This document shows, piece by piece, positions 1 through 9,241 of a stretch of 64,000 nucleotides of DNA. Position 1 is the stretch's first letter; each line of letters starts with the position of its first letter. This DNA comes from Streptomyces sp. man185 (GTDB lineage Bacteria; Actinomycetota; Actinomycetes; Streptomycetales; Streptomycetaceae). Location of the stretch: contig NTHE01000029.1 of assembly GCA_002551355.1 (NCBI GenBank), positions 35,423 to 99,422 on the forward strand, given 5' to 3'. A program made the position numbers and the translations under genes. The notes below the pieces were generated by a model. The model had not been told where the DNA came from. It searched no databases and was given only the letters and a program-made list of their open reading frames with translations.

Positions 1-632
1 CTGCCCTCGGGGCGCGGCGGGTTCAGGAAGCCGTCGACCCGCCACCGGGTCCGCAGCAGCCCCGCGGTCTCCCGGGCCAGATCCCGTACGACATGGAGGA
101 CGGCGTCCGGGTGCTGGGCGCAGACCTGCACCGAGAGATCGCCGTGGCAGCCGCCGGGTTCGAGCCGGTCCCCGGGGAATCGGGGCATCCGGGTGAGTCC
201 GGGCGGCCGTGCCCCCTCCAGCCCGAAACGCCCGTCGAACAGCGAGGCGCCGACCCCGACGGTGATGGTCAGCCGGTCCTTCGGAGCCTGTAGCGCCGCC
301 ACGTCCGGGTCCTTCGGCGTGACACCCGCCGTCAGGGTGCGGCACCGCGCGGTCAGCTTCTCGAGGAGCGCAGCGAGATCCTTCCGGCCGTGCACGAGCA
401 CGTCGAAGGCGGCGAAGCCGCCGAACGGCTGCTGCGGGGTGAGGATCCCCGCCTGGTGCGCACCGTGGAACGGCACCCGGCCGTCGGCGGAGTCCGCCGA
501 CGGCCGGGTGCCGGATGCAGCGCTCACCGACACCGTGCCGATCAGTCCGGCGGCCCCCACGACGCTCGCGGCCCCCCGTACGAAGGCACGTCGGCCGGGA
601 CGCACATCCCGGCTTTGGTCACTTTCCGTCAT
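1..632 (-). CDS. efeB: Dyp-type peroxidase, EfeB-like, N-terminal part (runs off window)
   Basis: The minus-strand frame is open from an ATG at 632 to the window edge, giving about 210 residues of the N-terminal half. The protein begins with a twin-arginine export signal (RRAFVRGAAS followed by a hydrophobic Val/Gly/Ala stretch). The mature start contains HQAGILTPQQPFGGFAAFDV, the typical opening of EfeB/DyP haem peroxidases, then a ferredoxin-like beta sheet. Such enzymes are exported folded by Tat with haem bound and are linked to the EfeUO iron transport system, whose genes would lie left of the window. The haem-ligand histidine lies in the missing half, so activity cannot be judged. Confidence 0.8.
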   Translation of the reverse strand, partial: MTESDQSRDVRPGRRAFVRGAASVVGAAGLIGTVSVSAASGTRPSADSADGRVPFHGAHQAGILTPQQPFGGFAAFDVLVHGRKDLAALLEKLTARCRTLTAGVTPKDPDVAALQAPKDRLTITVGVGASLFDGRFGLEGARPPGLTRMPRFPGDRLEPGGCHGDLSVQVCAQHPDAVLHVVRDLARETAGLLRTRWRVDGFLNPPRPEG

Positions 633-901
633 AGCCGTTCTCTTTCCGGGATCTGGGCGGTCTGCTCTGTCTCTCTCACCTCTACCGCGCGGAGCACCAG
701 GTCAGTGCGGCTTCCTCCGTGCGGGGGAGGATCGCTTGGGCCGGGAGGCCGAGCGCCGGGGCGTGCGCCCCCCTGATCGGCTGACTGCGAAGCGTGAGTG
801 ACATGTTTCACAGAGTGACGGGGGACACAGGGGAGGTCTGTTCCCGGGCCCGGCGCCGGGATGCCCTGAAACACCCGAACCGGCCCATGGGGAGAACCTC
901 G

Positions 902-2137
902 GTGGAGAACACCTCGGTGCAGAACGCCTCGGTGGAGGACGACGAGACCGTACGGAGCTGTCCGTTCGACTACGCGCAGCAGTTGGAGTTCGACCCTCAG
1001 CTCAAGCAGTTGCTGACCGAGGAGCCGGTGTCCCGCATCCGGATGGCGTACGGAGAGGGCGAGGCCTGGCTGGTCACCCGCTACGAGGACGTCCGGACGG
1101 TCACCAGCGACCGGCGGTTCAGCCGCAGCGCCGTCCTCGGCCGTGACTTCCCCCGGATGACCCCGGAGCCCATCGTCCAGGCCGAGTCCATCAACCTCAT
1201 GGACCCGCCCGCCAGCAGCAGGCTCCGCAGCCTGGTCGCCAAGAGCTTCACCCCGCGCCGCGTGGAGCAGATGCGCGGCGGGACCCAACGCGTCGTCGAC
1301 CGGCTGCTGGACGAGATGGCGGACGAGGGCTCACCGGCCGACTTCGTCGCCAGGGTCTCCTCGCCGCTGCCGCTGATCACCATCTGCGAGGCGCTCGACA
1401 TCCCCGAGGCCGACCGCCCCTGGCTCCGGGCCCACGCCATGACGATGATGAACGTCGGCGCCGCGGGCAAGGAGGACGCCGTACGCGCCAAGGCGGAACT
1501 GCGGGGCTACTTCCAGGAACTGACCGCGAATCGCCGCCGCTCCCCGGGCGAGGACCTCATCAGCACCCTCGCCACCGCCCGGGACGGCGCCGAACTGCTC
1601 GACGACGACGAGCTGGCCGTCATGGCGATGGTCCTGCTCATCACCGGCCAGGACACCACCACCTACCAGCTCGGCAACATCGCCTACACCCTGCTCACCC
1701 GCCCGGAACTCCTGTACTCCCTCCAGGCCGAACCGGCGCGGCTGCCGCGCACTCTGGAGGAACTGCTGCGCCACATCCCCTTCCGCAAGGGCGTCGGCAT
1801 CCCGCGCATCGCGTTGGAGGACGTGGAGCTCGGAGGTGTCCTCATCAAGGCCGGCGACGTGGTGCACGTGTCCTATCTGACGGCGAACCGGGACGCCGCC
1901 AAGTTCGACCGCCCCGACGAGCTGGACCCCGACCGGCCGTCCATCCCCCACATGACGTTCGGCTGGGGTGCCCACCACTGCCTGGGCGCGCCGCTGGCCA
2001 CCATGGAACTGGAAGTGGCCTTCTCCACGCTGCTGACCCGCTTCCCGGCCCTGCGTCTGGACGTGCCGCCCGAGGACATCGAGTGGAACACGACGTCCAT
2101 CTGGCGTTACCCGCTCGCTCTGCCCGTCACCTGGTGA
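902..2137 (+). CDS. Cytochrome P450, CYP158A/P450mel-like
   Basis: A full-length class I bacterial P450 (411 residues from GTG 902). Visible are the I-helix motif TGQDTTT, the K-helix ExxR (EELLR) and the haem-thiolate loop FGWGAHHCLGAPLA, ending in LPVTW as in biflaviolin synthases. The gene lies 34 bp upstream of rppA, the pairing known for P450mel/CYP158A enzymes, which couple or oxidise flaviolin or tetrahydroxynaphthalene. GTG 902 is preferred because GGGGAG sits 7 bp upstream; ATG 887 and GTG 794 are in frame but lack a ribosome site. Residues 1-11 come from a near-tandem 15-bp DNA repeat that also offers GTG 917. The substrate is inferred from the neighbour. Confidence 0.88.
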   Translation: MENTSVQNASVEDDETVRSCPFDYAQQLEFDPQLKQLLTEEPVSRIRMAYGEGEAWLVTRYEDVRTVTSDRRFSRSAVLGRDFPRMTPEPIVQAESINLMDPPASSRLRSLVAKSFTPRRVEQMRGGTQRVVDRLLDEMADEGSPADFVARVSSPLPLITICEALDIPEADRPWLRAHAMTMMNVGAAGKEDAVRAKAELRGYFQELTANRRRSPGEDLISTLATARDGAELLDDDELAVMAMVLLITGQDTTTYQLGNIAYTLLTRPELLYSLQAEPARLPRTLEELLRHIPFRKGVGIPRIALEDVELGGVLIKAGDVVHVSYLTANRDAAKFDRPDELDPDRPSIPHMTFGWGAHHCLGAPLATMELEVAFSTLLTRFPALRLDVPPEDIEWNTTSIWRYPLALPVTW

Positions 2138-2171
2138 CGAGAGCCTCCGCTCCGAGATACGAGGAGAACCC

Positions 2172-3290
2172 ATGGCGACCCTGTGCCGACCGGCCATCGC
2201 TGTGCCCGAGCACGTCATCACGATGCAGCAGACCCTGGACCTGGCCCGGGAGACCCACGCCGGGCACCCGCAGCGCGACCTCGTCCTGCGGCTCATCCAG
2301 AACACCGGCGTCCAGACCCGGCACCTCGTGCAACCCATCGAGGAAACCCTGAAGCACCCCGGATTCGAGCTCCGCAACCGGGTGTACGAGGCCGAGGCCA
2401 AGAGACGGGTGCCCGACGTCGTCCGGCAGGCCCTCGCCCACGCCGAGACCGACCCGTCCGAGATCGACCTGATCGTCTACGTCTCCTGCACGGGTTTCAT
2501 GATGCCCTCGCTGACCGCGTGGATCATCAACACCATGGGCTTCCGGCCCGAGACCCGCCAACTCCCCATCGCCCAGCTCGGCTGCGCGGCCGGCGGCGCG
2601 GCCATCAACCGCGCGCACGACTTCTGCCTGGCCTACCCCGAGGCCAACGTCCTCATCGTCTCCTGCGAGTTCTGCTCGCTCTGCTACCAGCCCACCGACA
2701 TCGGCGTCGGCTCGCTGCTCTCCAACGGGCTCTTCGGCGACGCCCTCTCCGCCGCAGTCGTCCGGGGGCAGGGCGGCACCGGCATGCGGCTGGAGCGCAA
2801 CGGCTCGCACCTGGTGCCCGACACCGAGGACTGGATCTCCTACGCGGTCCGCGACACCGGCTTCCACTTCCTGCTGGACAAGCGGGTCCCCGGCACCATG
2901 GAGATGCTCGCCCCCGTCCTCCAGGACCTGGTCGACCTGCACGGCTGGTCCGTTCCCGACATGGACTTCTTCATCGTCCACGCGGGCGGACCGCGCATCC
3001 TGGACGACCTCTGCCACTTCCTGAAGCTGCCGCCGGAGATGTTCCGCTACAGCCGGGCCACCCTCACCGAACGCGGCAACATCGCCAGCTCCGTCGTCTT
3101 CGACGCGCTGGCCAGGCTCTTCGACGACGGGGGAGCCGCCGAGTCCGCCCAGGGCCTCATCGCCGGCTTCGGGCCCGGCATCACCGCCGAGGTGGCCGTG
3201 GGCAGTTGGACGAACGACGACCTGCGCCCGTCCGTGGAGCACGACCTCGACGCGCTGGAGCTGACCGCCGGCGTTGCGCTGTCCGGCTGA
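2172..3290 (+). CDS. rppA: Type III polyketide synthase RppA (1,3,6,8-tetrahydroxynaphthalene synthase)
   Basis: This 372-residue chalcone-synthase-fold enzyme has the full triad: Cys138 in QLGCAAGG (the same number as in known RppA), His in IVHAGGPR and Asn in ERGNIASS, followed by the GFGPG loop. RppA condenses five malonyl-CoA units into 1,3,6,8-tetrahydroxynaphthalene, which oxidises to flaviolin and melanin-like pigments. A strong ribosome site (GAGGAG) precedes ATG 2172. It follows the P450 by 34 bp and is probably co-transcribed with it, the P450 acting on the naphthoquinone product. Further Cys residues near 106 and in CEFCSLC are also usual in the family. Confidence 0.95.
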   Translation: MATLCRPAIAVPEHVITMQQTLDLARETHAGHPQRDLVLRLIQNTGVQTRHLVQPIEETLKHPGFELRNRVYEAEAKRRVPDVVRQALAHAETDPSEIDLIVYVSCTGFMMPSLTAWIINTMGFRPETRQLPIAQLGCAAGGAAINRAHDFCLAYPEANVLIVSCEFCSLCYQPTDIGVGSLLSNGLFGDALSAAVVRGQGGTGMRLERNGSHLVPDTEDWISYAVRDTGFHFLLDKRVPGTMEMLAPVLQDLVDLHGWSVPDMDFFIVHAGGPRILDDLCHFLKLPPEMFRYSRATLTERGNIASSVVFDALARLFDDGGAAESAQGLIAGFGPGITAEVAVGSWTNDDLRPSVEHDLDALELTAGVALSG

Positions 3291-3389
3291 ACCGGCTAAG
3301 GCGACCGGCGGACGGGGACGAAGGAACGGGTGTTCGCGCTTCGCGGATGCACTCGCTCCGCGAACGGATCCCCACCCCGAGGAGAATGC

Positions 3390-4580
3390 ATGCGCCTGCC
3401 TGCCCGATGGGCCACGGCCGCCCTGCTGCTGATCGCCCCGATGATCGCCACCCCTGCCCCGGCCTCGGCCGACAACGGACCGGAAGGGGTCGCGGTGGAG
3501 CAGTCCACCCGGGCCGTACCCGGGCAGTACATCGTCACCCTGGAGCCCGAACTCTCGCCGGACACCGTCCTGCGGGAGCTCGGGCTCGCCCCGTTGTTCC
3601 GCTACGGAAACGTCCTGCACGGCTTCGCCGCCACGCTCACCGCCGCCGAACTCGAAGCGGTACGGACCGTTCCGGGCGTCCTCGCCGTCGAGGAGAACGC
3701 CGAGGTGGCCGTGGAGGCGCCCAAGGCGGGAAGTCTCTTCCGTGCCCCCGCGGCCGACTGGGGCACCGACCGCATCGACCAGCGCACCCTGCCGCTGGAC
3801 AACACCTTCACCACCACGGCCACCGGCGAGGGCGTGAAGGTCTACGTCGTCGACACCGGGATCGACGCCGCGCACAGCGAGTTCGGCGGCCGGGTGGTGA
3901 ACGGATACGACGCCGTCGGGGACGGCCGCGACGGCATGGACTGCAACGGACACGGCACCCACGTCGCGGGCACCGCGGGCGGCGCGACCTCCGGCGTGGC
4001 AAAGGACGCCTCGCTGGTCAACGTACGCGTCCTGAACTGCGAGGGCCGGGGCACCTGGGCCGGCATTCTCGCCGGGTTCGACTGGGTCGCCAAGGATGCC
4101 GCCCGCACCAAGGCCCCCGCCGTGCTGAACGCCTCGCTCGGCGGCGCCCGCTCCACCGCGGTCGACGCGGCGGTCGAGTCCGTCGCCGGCGCGGGCGTGC
4201 TGCCCGTCGTGGCCGCCGGGAACGACGACCGGGACGCCTGCGACGTCTCCCCGGCCGCCGCCGACGGCGTGGTCACGGTCGGCGCGAGCGACCGGCAGGA
4301 CCGGGAGACCTCCTTCAGCAACTGGGGCTCCTGCCTCGCGCTGTACGCCCCCGGGGCCGACATCGTCTCCGCCCGGCTCGGCGGCGGCACCGTCTCGCTG
4401 AACGGCACGTCCATGGCCAGTCCGCACGTCGCGGGCGTCGCCGCGCTCTACAAGGAGTCGAACCCCTCGGCGTCGCCCGCCGCCGTCGCGCGGTGGCTCA
4501 ACGACACGGCCACCCCGGACGTGCTCACCGGCCTCGGCCAGGGCTCGCCCGACCGGCTGCTGTACACCGGCGACCTCTGA
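3390..4580 (+). CDS. Secreted subtilisin-family serine protease (S8) with I9 prodomain
   Basis: A 396-residue preproenzyme. Residues 1-28 are a Sec signal peptide (RLPARWATAALLLIAP, cleavage after APASA). Residues about 45-115 form an inhibitor I9 propeptide (PGQYIVTL opening). The catalytic domain shows Asp155 (VVDTGID), His188 (HGTHVAG) and Ser341 (GTSMASPH), with the oxyanion Asn in AAGNDD. There is no C-terminal extension. ATG 3390 has AGGAG five bases upstream; an in-frame GTG at 3330 would put charged residues before the signal. A strong terminator follows. It is a general extracellular protease; nothing ties it to the pigment genes beyond position. Confidence 0.93.
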   Translation: MRLPARWATAALLLIAPMIATPAPASADNGPEGVAVEQSTRAVPGQYIVTLEPELSPDTVLRELGLAPLFRYGNVLHGFAATLTAAELEAVRTVPGVLAVEENAEVAVEAPKAGSLFRAPAADWGTDRIDQRTLPLDNTFTTTATGEGVKVYVVDTGIDAAHSEFGGRVVNGYDAVGDGRDGMDCNGHGTHVAGTAGGATSGVAKDASLVNVRVLNCEGRGTWAGILAGFDWVAKDAARTKAPAVLNASLGGARSTAVDAAVESVAGAGVLPVVAAGNDDRDACDVSPAAADGVVTVGASDRQDRETSFSNWGSCLALYAPGADIVSARLGGGTVSLNGTSMASPHVAGVAALYKESNPSASPAAVARWLNDTATPDVLTGLGQGSPDRLLYTGDL

Positions 4581-4615
4581 CGATCCGTCGGACGGCCCGC
4601 CCGGCTCCCCGCGCG

Positions 4616-4660
4616 GGGCCGGGGAGCGGTTACCGCGCGGCGGGAACCGCTCCCCGGCCC
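4616..4660 (+). terminator. Strong hairpin terminator after the S8 protease
   Basis: A perfect 16-bp inverted repeat (GGGCCGGGGAGCGGTT and its complement) with a 13-nt loop lies 36 bases after the protease stop. There is no long T-run, as is common in Streptomyces. It should separate the protease from the GH87 gene. Confidence 0.75.
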
Positions 4661-4723
4661 GGCCGCCCGACTGTTGTCGGGACGGTGGACGGTGTCTCAT
4701 TTCTCTGCAACTCTCTGACGGCA

Positions 4724-4731
4724 CAACGCAA
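4724..4731. promoter_or_regulatory. Possible LacI-regulator half-site in the GH87 promoter
   Basis: The word CAACGCAA (TTGCGTTG on the other strand) lies about 100 bp before the GH87 start. The same 8-mer occurs at 9194-9201 before the neighbouring LacI regulator, and on that strand both copies are followed some 9-13 bp later by another TTGC. This is consistent with a shared operator but remains an inference from two sites. Confidence 0.35.
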
Positions 4732-4829
4732 AACAGGCCGCAGCGTACGCAGAAATCCGTGTTCCCTGGCTGCGGTCACAGAGCCGCGCCCTCGACGCGC
4801 CCTGCGCCGAGGCCGAAGATCGGGGAGCT

Positions 4830-7800
4830 ATGAGAGTCCAACGCTGGAGATGGCGGGCGATATCCGCCGTGGTCACGACGAGTCTTCTGATGATCGGCGT
4901 ACCGTCGCTCGCCGCAGCGGCGGCCGCCGGTCCCAACCTCGCCGCGGGGCGGGCCGCGGCCGCGAGCAGCGCCCACGCCGAGTACGGCGCGTCCAACATC
5001 ACCGACGGCAACCGGTCGACGTACTGGGAGAGCGCCGGAGGCGGACTGCCCCAGTGGGTCCAGACCGACCTGGGCGCGGGCGCCCGCGTCGACGAGGTCA
5101 AGCTGACGCTCCCGGCGGGCTGGGAGACCCGCACCCAGACGCTGTCGCTCCAGGGCAGCGCGGACGGCACGAGCTTCGCGACCCTGAAGAGCTCCGCGAC
5201 GTACACCTTCGCCCCGGGGGCGGCGAACGAGGTCACCATCGCGTTCCCTGCCACCCTGACCCGGTTCGTACGGGTCAACATCACCGCCAACACCGGCTGG
5301 CAGGCCGCCCAGCTCTCCGAGTTGGAGGTCCGTGGGGCCGGCGAGTCCTCGGCCGATCTGGCGGCGGGCAAGACCCTCACCGCCAGCAGCAGCAACGGTT
5401 CGCAGACCCCGGCCAACGCCAACGACGCCAACCGCGACAGCTACTGGGCGAGCCGCAACGACCAGTTCCCGCAGTGGATCCAGGCCGACCTGGGCGCGTC
5501 GCTGGGCGTGGACCGGGTGGTGCTGCGGCTGCCCGACGGCTGGGCGGCGCGGAGCCAGACGCTGAAGCTCCAGGGCAGCACCGACGGCTCGGACTTCACC
5601 GACCTCACCGCCTCCAAGGCCTACCGCTTCGACGCGGCGGGGGGACAGTCGGCGACGATCACCTTCGACGCCACGACGACGCGCCACGTCCGTGTCCTGA
5701 TCACCGCCAACACCGGTGCACAGGCCGCCCAGTTGGCAGAGCTGGAGGTCTACGGACCCACCACCGGAGACACGCAGGCGCCGACCGCGCCGACGAACCT
5801 CGCGTTCACCGAGCCCGCCACCGGCCAGATCCGGCTGACCTGGAAGGCCGCGACGGACGACAAGGGCGTCACCGGCTACGACGTCTACGCCGACGGCACC
5901 CTGCTCACCAGTGTCGCGGGCAACGTCACCACGTACACCGACCCCCGCCCGGCCGGGCGGAGCGTCAGCTACTTCGTCCGCGCCAAGGATGCGGCGGGCA
6001 ACGTCTCGGCCGACAGCAACACCGTCACCCGTAGCGGCGACACCGGCGACACCCAGGCCCCCACCGCCCCCTCCGCGCTGGCGTTCACCGAGCCGTCCAG
6101 CGGTTCGGTCAAGCTGACGTGGCAGGCGTCCACCGACAACAAGGGCGTGACGGGCTACGACGTCTACGCCAACAACGTGCTGCGCGGCAGCGTCGCGGGC
6201 AACGTGCTGACGTACACCGACACCCAGTCGGCGTCCACCACGGTCAGCTACGTCGTACGCGCGAAGGACGCGGCGGGCAATGTCTCCGGCGACAGCAACA
6301 CCGCCACCCGCAACGGGCAGAGCGGCTCCGCCTCCAACCTCGCCGTGAACAAGCCGATCACCGCCTCCTCGGTGGTCCACACCTACGTCGCACAGAACGC
6401 CAACGACAACAGCACCTCCACCTACTGGGAGGGCGCGGGCGGCAGTTACCCGAACACGCTCACGGTGAAGCTCGGCTCCAACGCCGACACCGAGAACGTC
6501 GTCCTCAAGCTCAACCCCGACAGCAGCTGGGGGCCGCGCACCCAGCGCATCGAGGTCCTGGGCAGGGAACAGAGCTCCTCGTCCTTCAACTCCCTGGTCG
6601 CCGCCAAGGATTACGCCTTCAGTCCCGCCTCCGGCAACACGGTGACCATCCCGGTCCCCGCCCGCGTCGCGGACGTCCAGCTGAAGTTCACCGCCAACAG
6701 CGGCTCCGGCGCGGGCCAGGTCGCCGAGTTCCAGGTGCTGGGCGCTCCGGCGGCCAACCCCGACCTCCAGGTCACCGGCATCACCGCCGCGCCCGCCGCC
6801 CCGGTCGAGACGGACGAGATCACCCTGACCGCGACCGTCCGCAACGCCGGAGCGCTCGCCGCCGCGGCGAGCAAGGTCGAGCTCCGGCTCGGCTCCACCA
6901 AGGTCGCCACCGCCTCGGTCGGCGCACTCGCGTCGGGCGCCTCCACACAGGTCAGCGCCTCCATCGGGGCCCGGAACGCGGGCAGTTACGAGCTGAGCGC
7001 GGTCGCCGACCCGGCGGCCGAGGTCATCGAGCAGAACGAGACCAACAACACCTACACCAGCGCCTCCCCGCTGGTCGTGAAGCCGGTCTCCAGCTCGGAC
7101 CTGGTGGCCGCCGCGGTCACCACCTCACCCTCGGCCGCCTCCGCGGGCGACACGGTCACCTTCTCCGTCGCTCTGAAGAACCTGGGCACGGTGGCCTCGG
7201 CGGCCGGCGCCCACGGCATCACGCTGACCCTCGTCGACAGCAAGGGCGCCACGGTGAAGACCCTCACCGGCGCCCAGAACGGGGCCATCGCGGCGGGCGC
7301 CACCACCGCAACCGTCCCGCTGGGCACCTGGACCGCTGCCAACGGCTCGTACACCGTACGGACCGTGATCGCGGCCGACGCCAACGAGCTCCCGGTCAAG
7401 CGCGAGAACAACACCTCCACCCAGGCGCTCTTCATCGGACGCGGCGCCAACATGCCGTACGACATGTACGAGGCGGAGGACGGCGCGACCGGTGGCGGCG
7501 CACAGGTCGTCGGTCCGAACCGGACCGTCGGGGACATCGCGGGCGAGGCCTCGGGGCGCAAGGCCGTCACGCTCAACAGCACCGGCAACTACGTCGAGTT
7601 CACCACCCGGGCCTCGACCAACACCCTGGTCACCCGGTTCTCCATCCCCGACGCCCCGGGCGGCGGAGGCATCGACTCCACGCTGAACGTCTACGTCGAC
7701 GGCGCCTTCCTGAAGAAGATCGACCTCACCTCGAAATACGCCTGGCTGTACGGGAACGAGGCCGCGCCCGGCAATTCCCCGGGCTCCGGGGCGCCCCGTC

Positions 7801-9119
7801 ACATCTACGACGAGGCGAACGTGATGCTGGGCAGGACGGTCCCGGCGGGGTCCAGGATCCGGCTCCAGAAGGACAGCGCCAACACGAGCACGTACGCGAT
7901 CGACTTCATCAACCTGGAGCAGGTCGCACCGGTAGCCAACCCGAACCCCGCCACGTACACCGTGCCTGCGGGCTTCACCCACCAGGACGTCCAGAACGCC
8001 CTGGACAAGGTCCGCATGGACACCACCGGCACGCTGGTGGGCGTCTACCTCCCGGCGGGGGAGTACAGCACGGCGAGCAAGTTCCAGGTCTACGGCAAGG
8101 CCGTCAAGGTGGTCGGGGCCGGCCCCTGGCACACTCGCTTCAATGCCCCGTCCACGCAGGACAACACCGATGTCGGCTTCCGGGCCGAGGCCAGTGCCAA
8201 GGGGTCGTCGTTCGCGAACTTCGCGTACTTCGGCAACTACACGTCCCGGATCGACGGGCCCGGCAAGGTCTTCGACTTCTCGAACGTGTCGGACATCGTC
8301 ATCGACAACATCTGGAACGAGCACATGGTGTGCCTCTACTGGGGCGCGAACACCGACAACGTCACCATCAAGAACTCCCGGATCCGCAACATGTTCGCCG
8401 ACGGCGTCAACATGACCAACGGGTCCACCGACAACCTCGTGGCCAACAACGAGGCGCGGGCCACCGGTGACGACAGCTTCGCGCTCTTCTCGGCGATCGA
8501 CGCCGGGGGAGCGGACATGAAGAACAACGTCTACGAGAACCTGACGTCGATCCTCACCTGGCGCGCGGCTGGCATCGCCGTCTACGGCGGGTACGACAAC
8601 ACCTTCCGCAACATCCACATCGCCGACACTCTGGTGTACTCCGGGATCACGGTCAGCTCACTGGACTTCGGCTACCCGATGAACGGCTTCGGGACCGGAC
8701 CGACGAAGATCGAGAACGTCTCGATCGTGCGCGCGGGCGGTCACTTCTGGGGATCGCAGACCTTCCCCGGGATCTGGCTGTTCTCGGCCTCCAAGGTGTT
8801 CCAGGGGATCCGGATCTCGGACGTCGACATCGTCGATCCCACCTATAGCGGGATCATGTTCCAGACGAACTACGTCGGCGGACAGCCCCAGTTCCCGATC
8901 AAGGACACCGTGCTCAGCGACATCTCCATCTCGGGGGCGCGCAAGAGCGGTGACGCGTTCGACGCCAAGTCCGGCTTCGGACTGTGGGCCAACGAGATGC
9001 CGGAGGCCGGGCAGGGCCCCGCCGTCGGCGAGGTCACCTTCAACGGGCTGAGGCTCAGCGACAACGCCCAGGACATCAAGAACACCACACCCGGCTTCAA
9101 GATCAATATCAACCCGTAG
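4830..9119 (+). CDS. Secreted multimodular GH87 alpha-1,3-glucanase (mycodextranase-like)
   Basis: This 1429-residue protein has a Sec signal (residues 1-33), two F5/8-type C (discoidin) domains (about 36-168 and 175-311), two fibronectin III domains (314-407, 407-499), a third discoidin domain (502-640), two CARDB domains (643-752, 756-869), a CBM6/35-like module opening MYEAEDG (875-1034) and a C-terminal right-handed beta-helix (1037-1429). The helix matches GH87: Asp1191 (FADGVNM) with Asp1214 and Asp1215 (GDDSFALF), the one-plus-pair aspartate spacing I recall for that family. GH87 enzymes hydrolyse alpha-1,3-glucan of fungal walls and dental mutan; discoidin and CBM modules bind insoluble glucan. 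ATG 4830 has GGGGAG upstream. The following LacI gene probably controls it. Confidence 0.85.
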   Translation: MRVQRWRWRAISAVVTTSLLMIGVPSLAAAAAAGPNLAAGRAAAASSAHAEYGASNITDGNRSTYWESAGGGLPQWVQTDLGAGARVDEVKLTLPAGWETRTQTLSLQGSADGTSFATLKSSATYTFAPGAANEVTIAFPATLTRFVRVNITANTGWQAAQLSELEVRGAGESSADLAAGKTLTASSSNGSQTPANANDANRDSYWASRNDQFPQWIQADLGASLGVDRVVLRLPDGWAARSQTLKLQGSTDGSDFTDLTASKAYRFDAAGGQSATITFDATTTRHVRVLITANTGAQAAQLAELEVYGPTTGDTQAPTAPTNLAFTEPATGQIRLTWKAATDDKGVTGYDVYADGTLLTSVAGNVTTYTDPRPAGRSVSYFVRAKDAAGNVSADSNTVTRSGDTGDTQAPTAPSALAFTEPSSGSVKLTWQASTDNKGVTGYDVYANNVLRGSVAGNVLTYTDTQSASTTVSYVVRAKDAAGNVSGDSNTATRNGQSGSASNLAVNKPITASSVVHTYVAQNANDNSTSTYWEGAGGSYPNTLTVKLGSNADTENVVLKLNPDSSWGPRTQRIEVLGREQSSSSFNSLVAAKDYAFSPASGNTVTIPVPARVADVQLKFTANSGSGAGQVAEFQVLGAPAANPDLQVTGITAAPAAPVETDEITLTATVRNAGALAAAASKVELRLGSTKVATASVGALASGASTQVSASIGARNAGSYELSAVADPAAEVIEQNETNNTYTSASPLVVKPVSSSDLVAAAVTTSPSAASAGDTVTFSVALKNLGTVASAAGAHGITLTLVDSKGATVKTLTGAQNGAIAAGATTATVPLGTWTAANGSYTVRTVIAADANELPVKRENNTSTQALFIGRGANMPYDMYEAEDGATGGGAQVVGPNRTVGDIAGEASGRKAVTLNSTGNYVEFTTRASTNTLVTRFSIPDAPGGGGIDSTLNVYVDGAFLKKIDLTSKYAWLYGNEAAPGNSPGSGAPRHIYDEANVMLGRTVPAGSRIRLQKDSANTSTYAIDFINLEQVAPVANPNPATYTVPAGFTHQDVQNALDKVRMDTTGTLVGVYLPAGEYSTASKFQVYGKAVKVVGAGPWHTRFNAPSTQDNTDVGFRAEASAKGSSFANFAYFGNYTSRIDGPGKVFDFSNVSDIVIDNIWNEHMVCLYWGANTDNVTIKNSRIRNMFADGVNMTNGSTDNLVANNEARATGDDSFALFSAIDAGGADMKNNVYENLTSILTWRAAGIAVYGGYDNTFRNIHIADTLVYSGITVSSLDFGYPMNGFGTGPTKIENVSIVRAGGHFWGSQTFPGIWLFSASKVFQGIRISDVDIVDPTYSGIMFQTNYVGGQPQFPIKDTVLSDISISGARKSGDAFDAKSGFGLWANEMPEAGQGPAVGEVTFNGLRLSDNAQDIKNTTPGFKININP

Positions 9120-9186
9120 TCGGGGGAGAGGACGGAGAGCTCGCAAGGGGGTGCTTCCCGGTGGCCGGGTAGCGCCCCCTATGCGT

Positions 9187-9201
9187 GCAATCCTTGCGTT
9201 G
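9187..9201. promoter_or_regulatory. Candidate LacI-family operator upstream of its own gene
   Basis: Within a short AT-richer promoter region lie the inverted repeat GCAA-TCC-TTGC (9187-9197) and TTGCGTTG (9194-9201), followed by further TTGC words up to the ATG at 9242. LacI-family regulators commonly repress themselves and the adjacent hydrolase gene. The 8-mer recurs before the GH87 gene. Confidence 0.4.
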
Positions 9202-9241
9202 ATAAGTCAATTGCTTGCACTGCTTACGTTAGTCTTGCGGC

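Noticed and set aside
2127..6034. Very long frames opposite or overlapping rppA, the S8 protease and GH87 (865 and 1283 residues)
   Set aside because: They are Arg/Gly/Pro-rich shadows caused by high GC; the known genes occupy the right frame.
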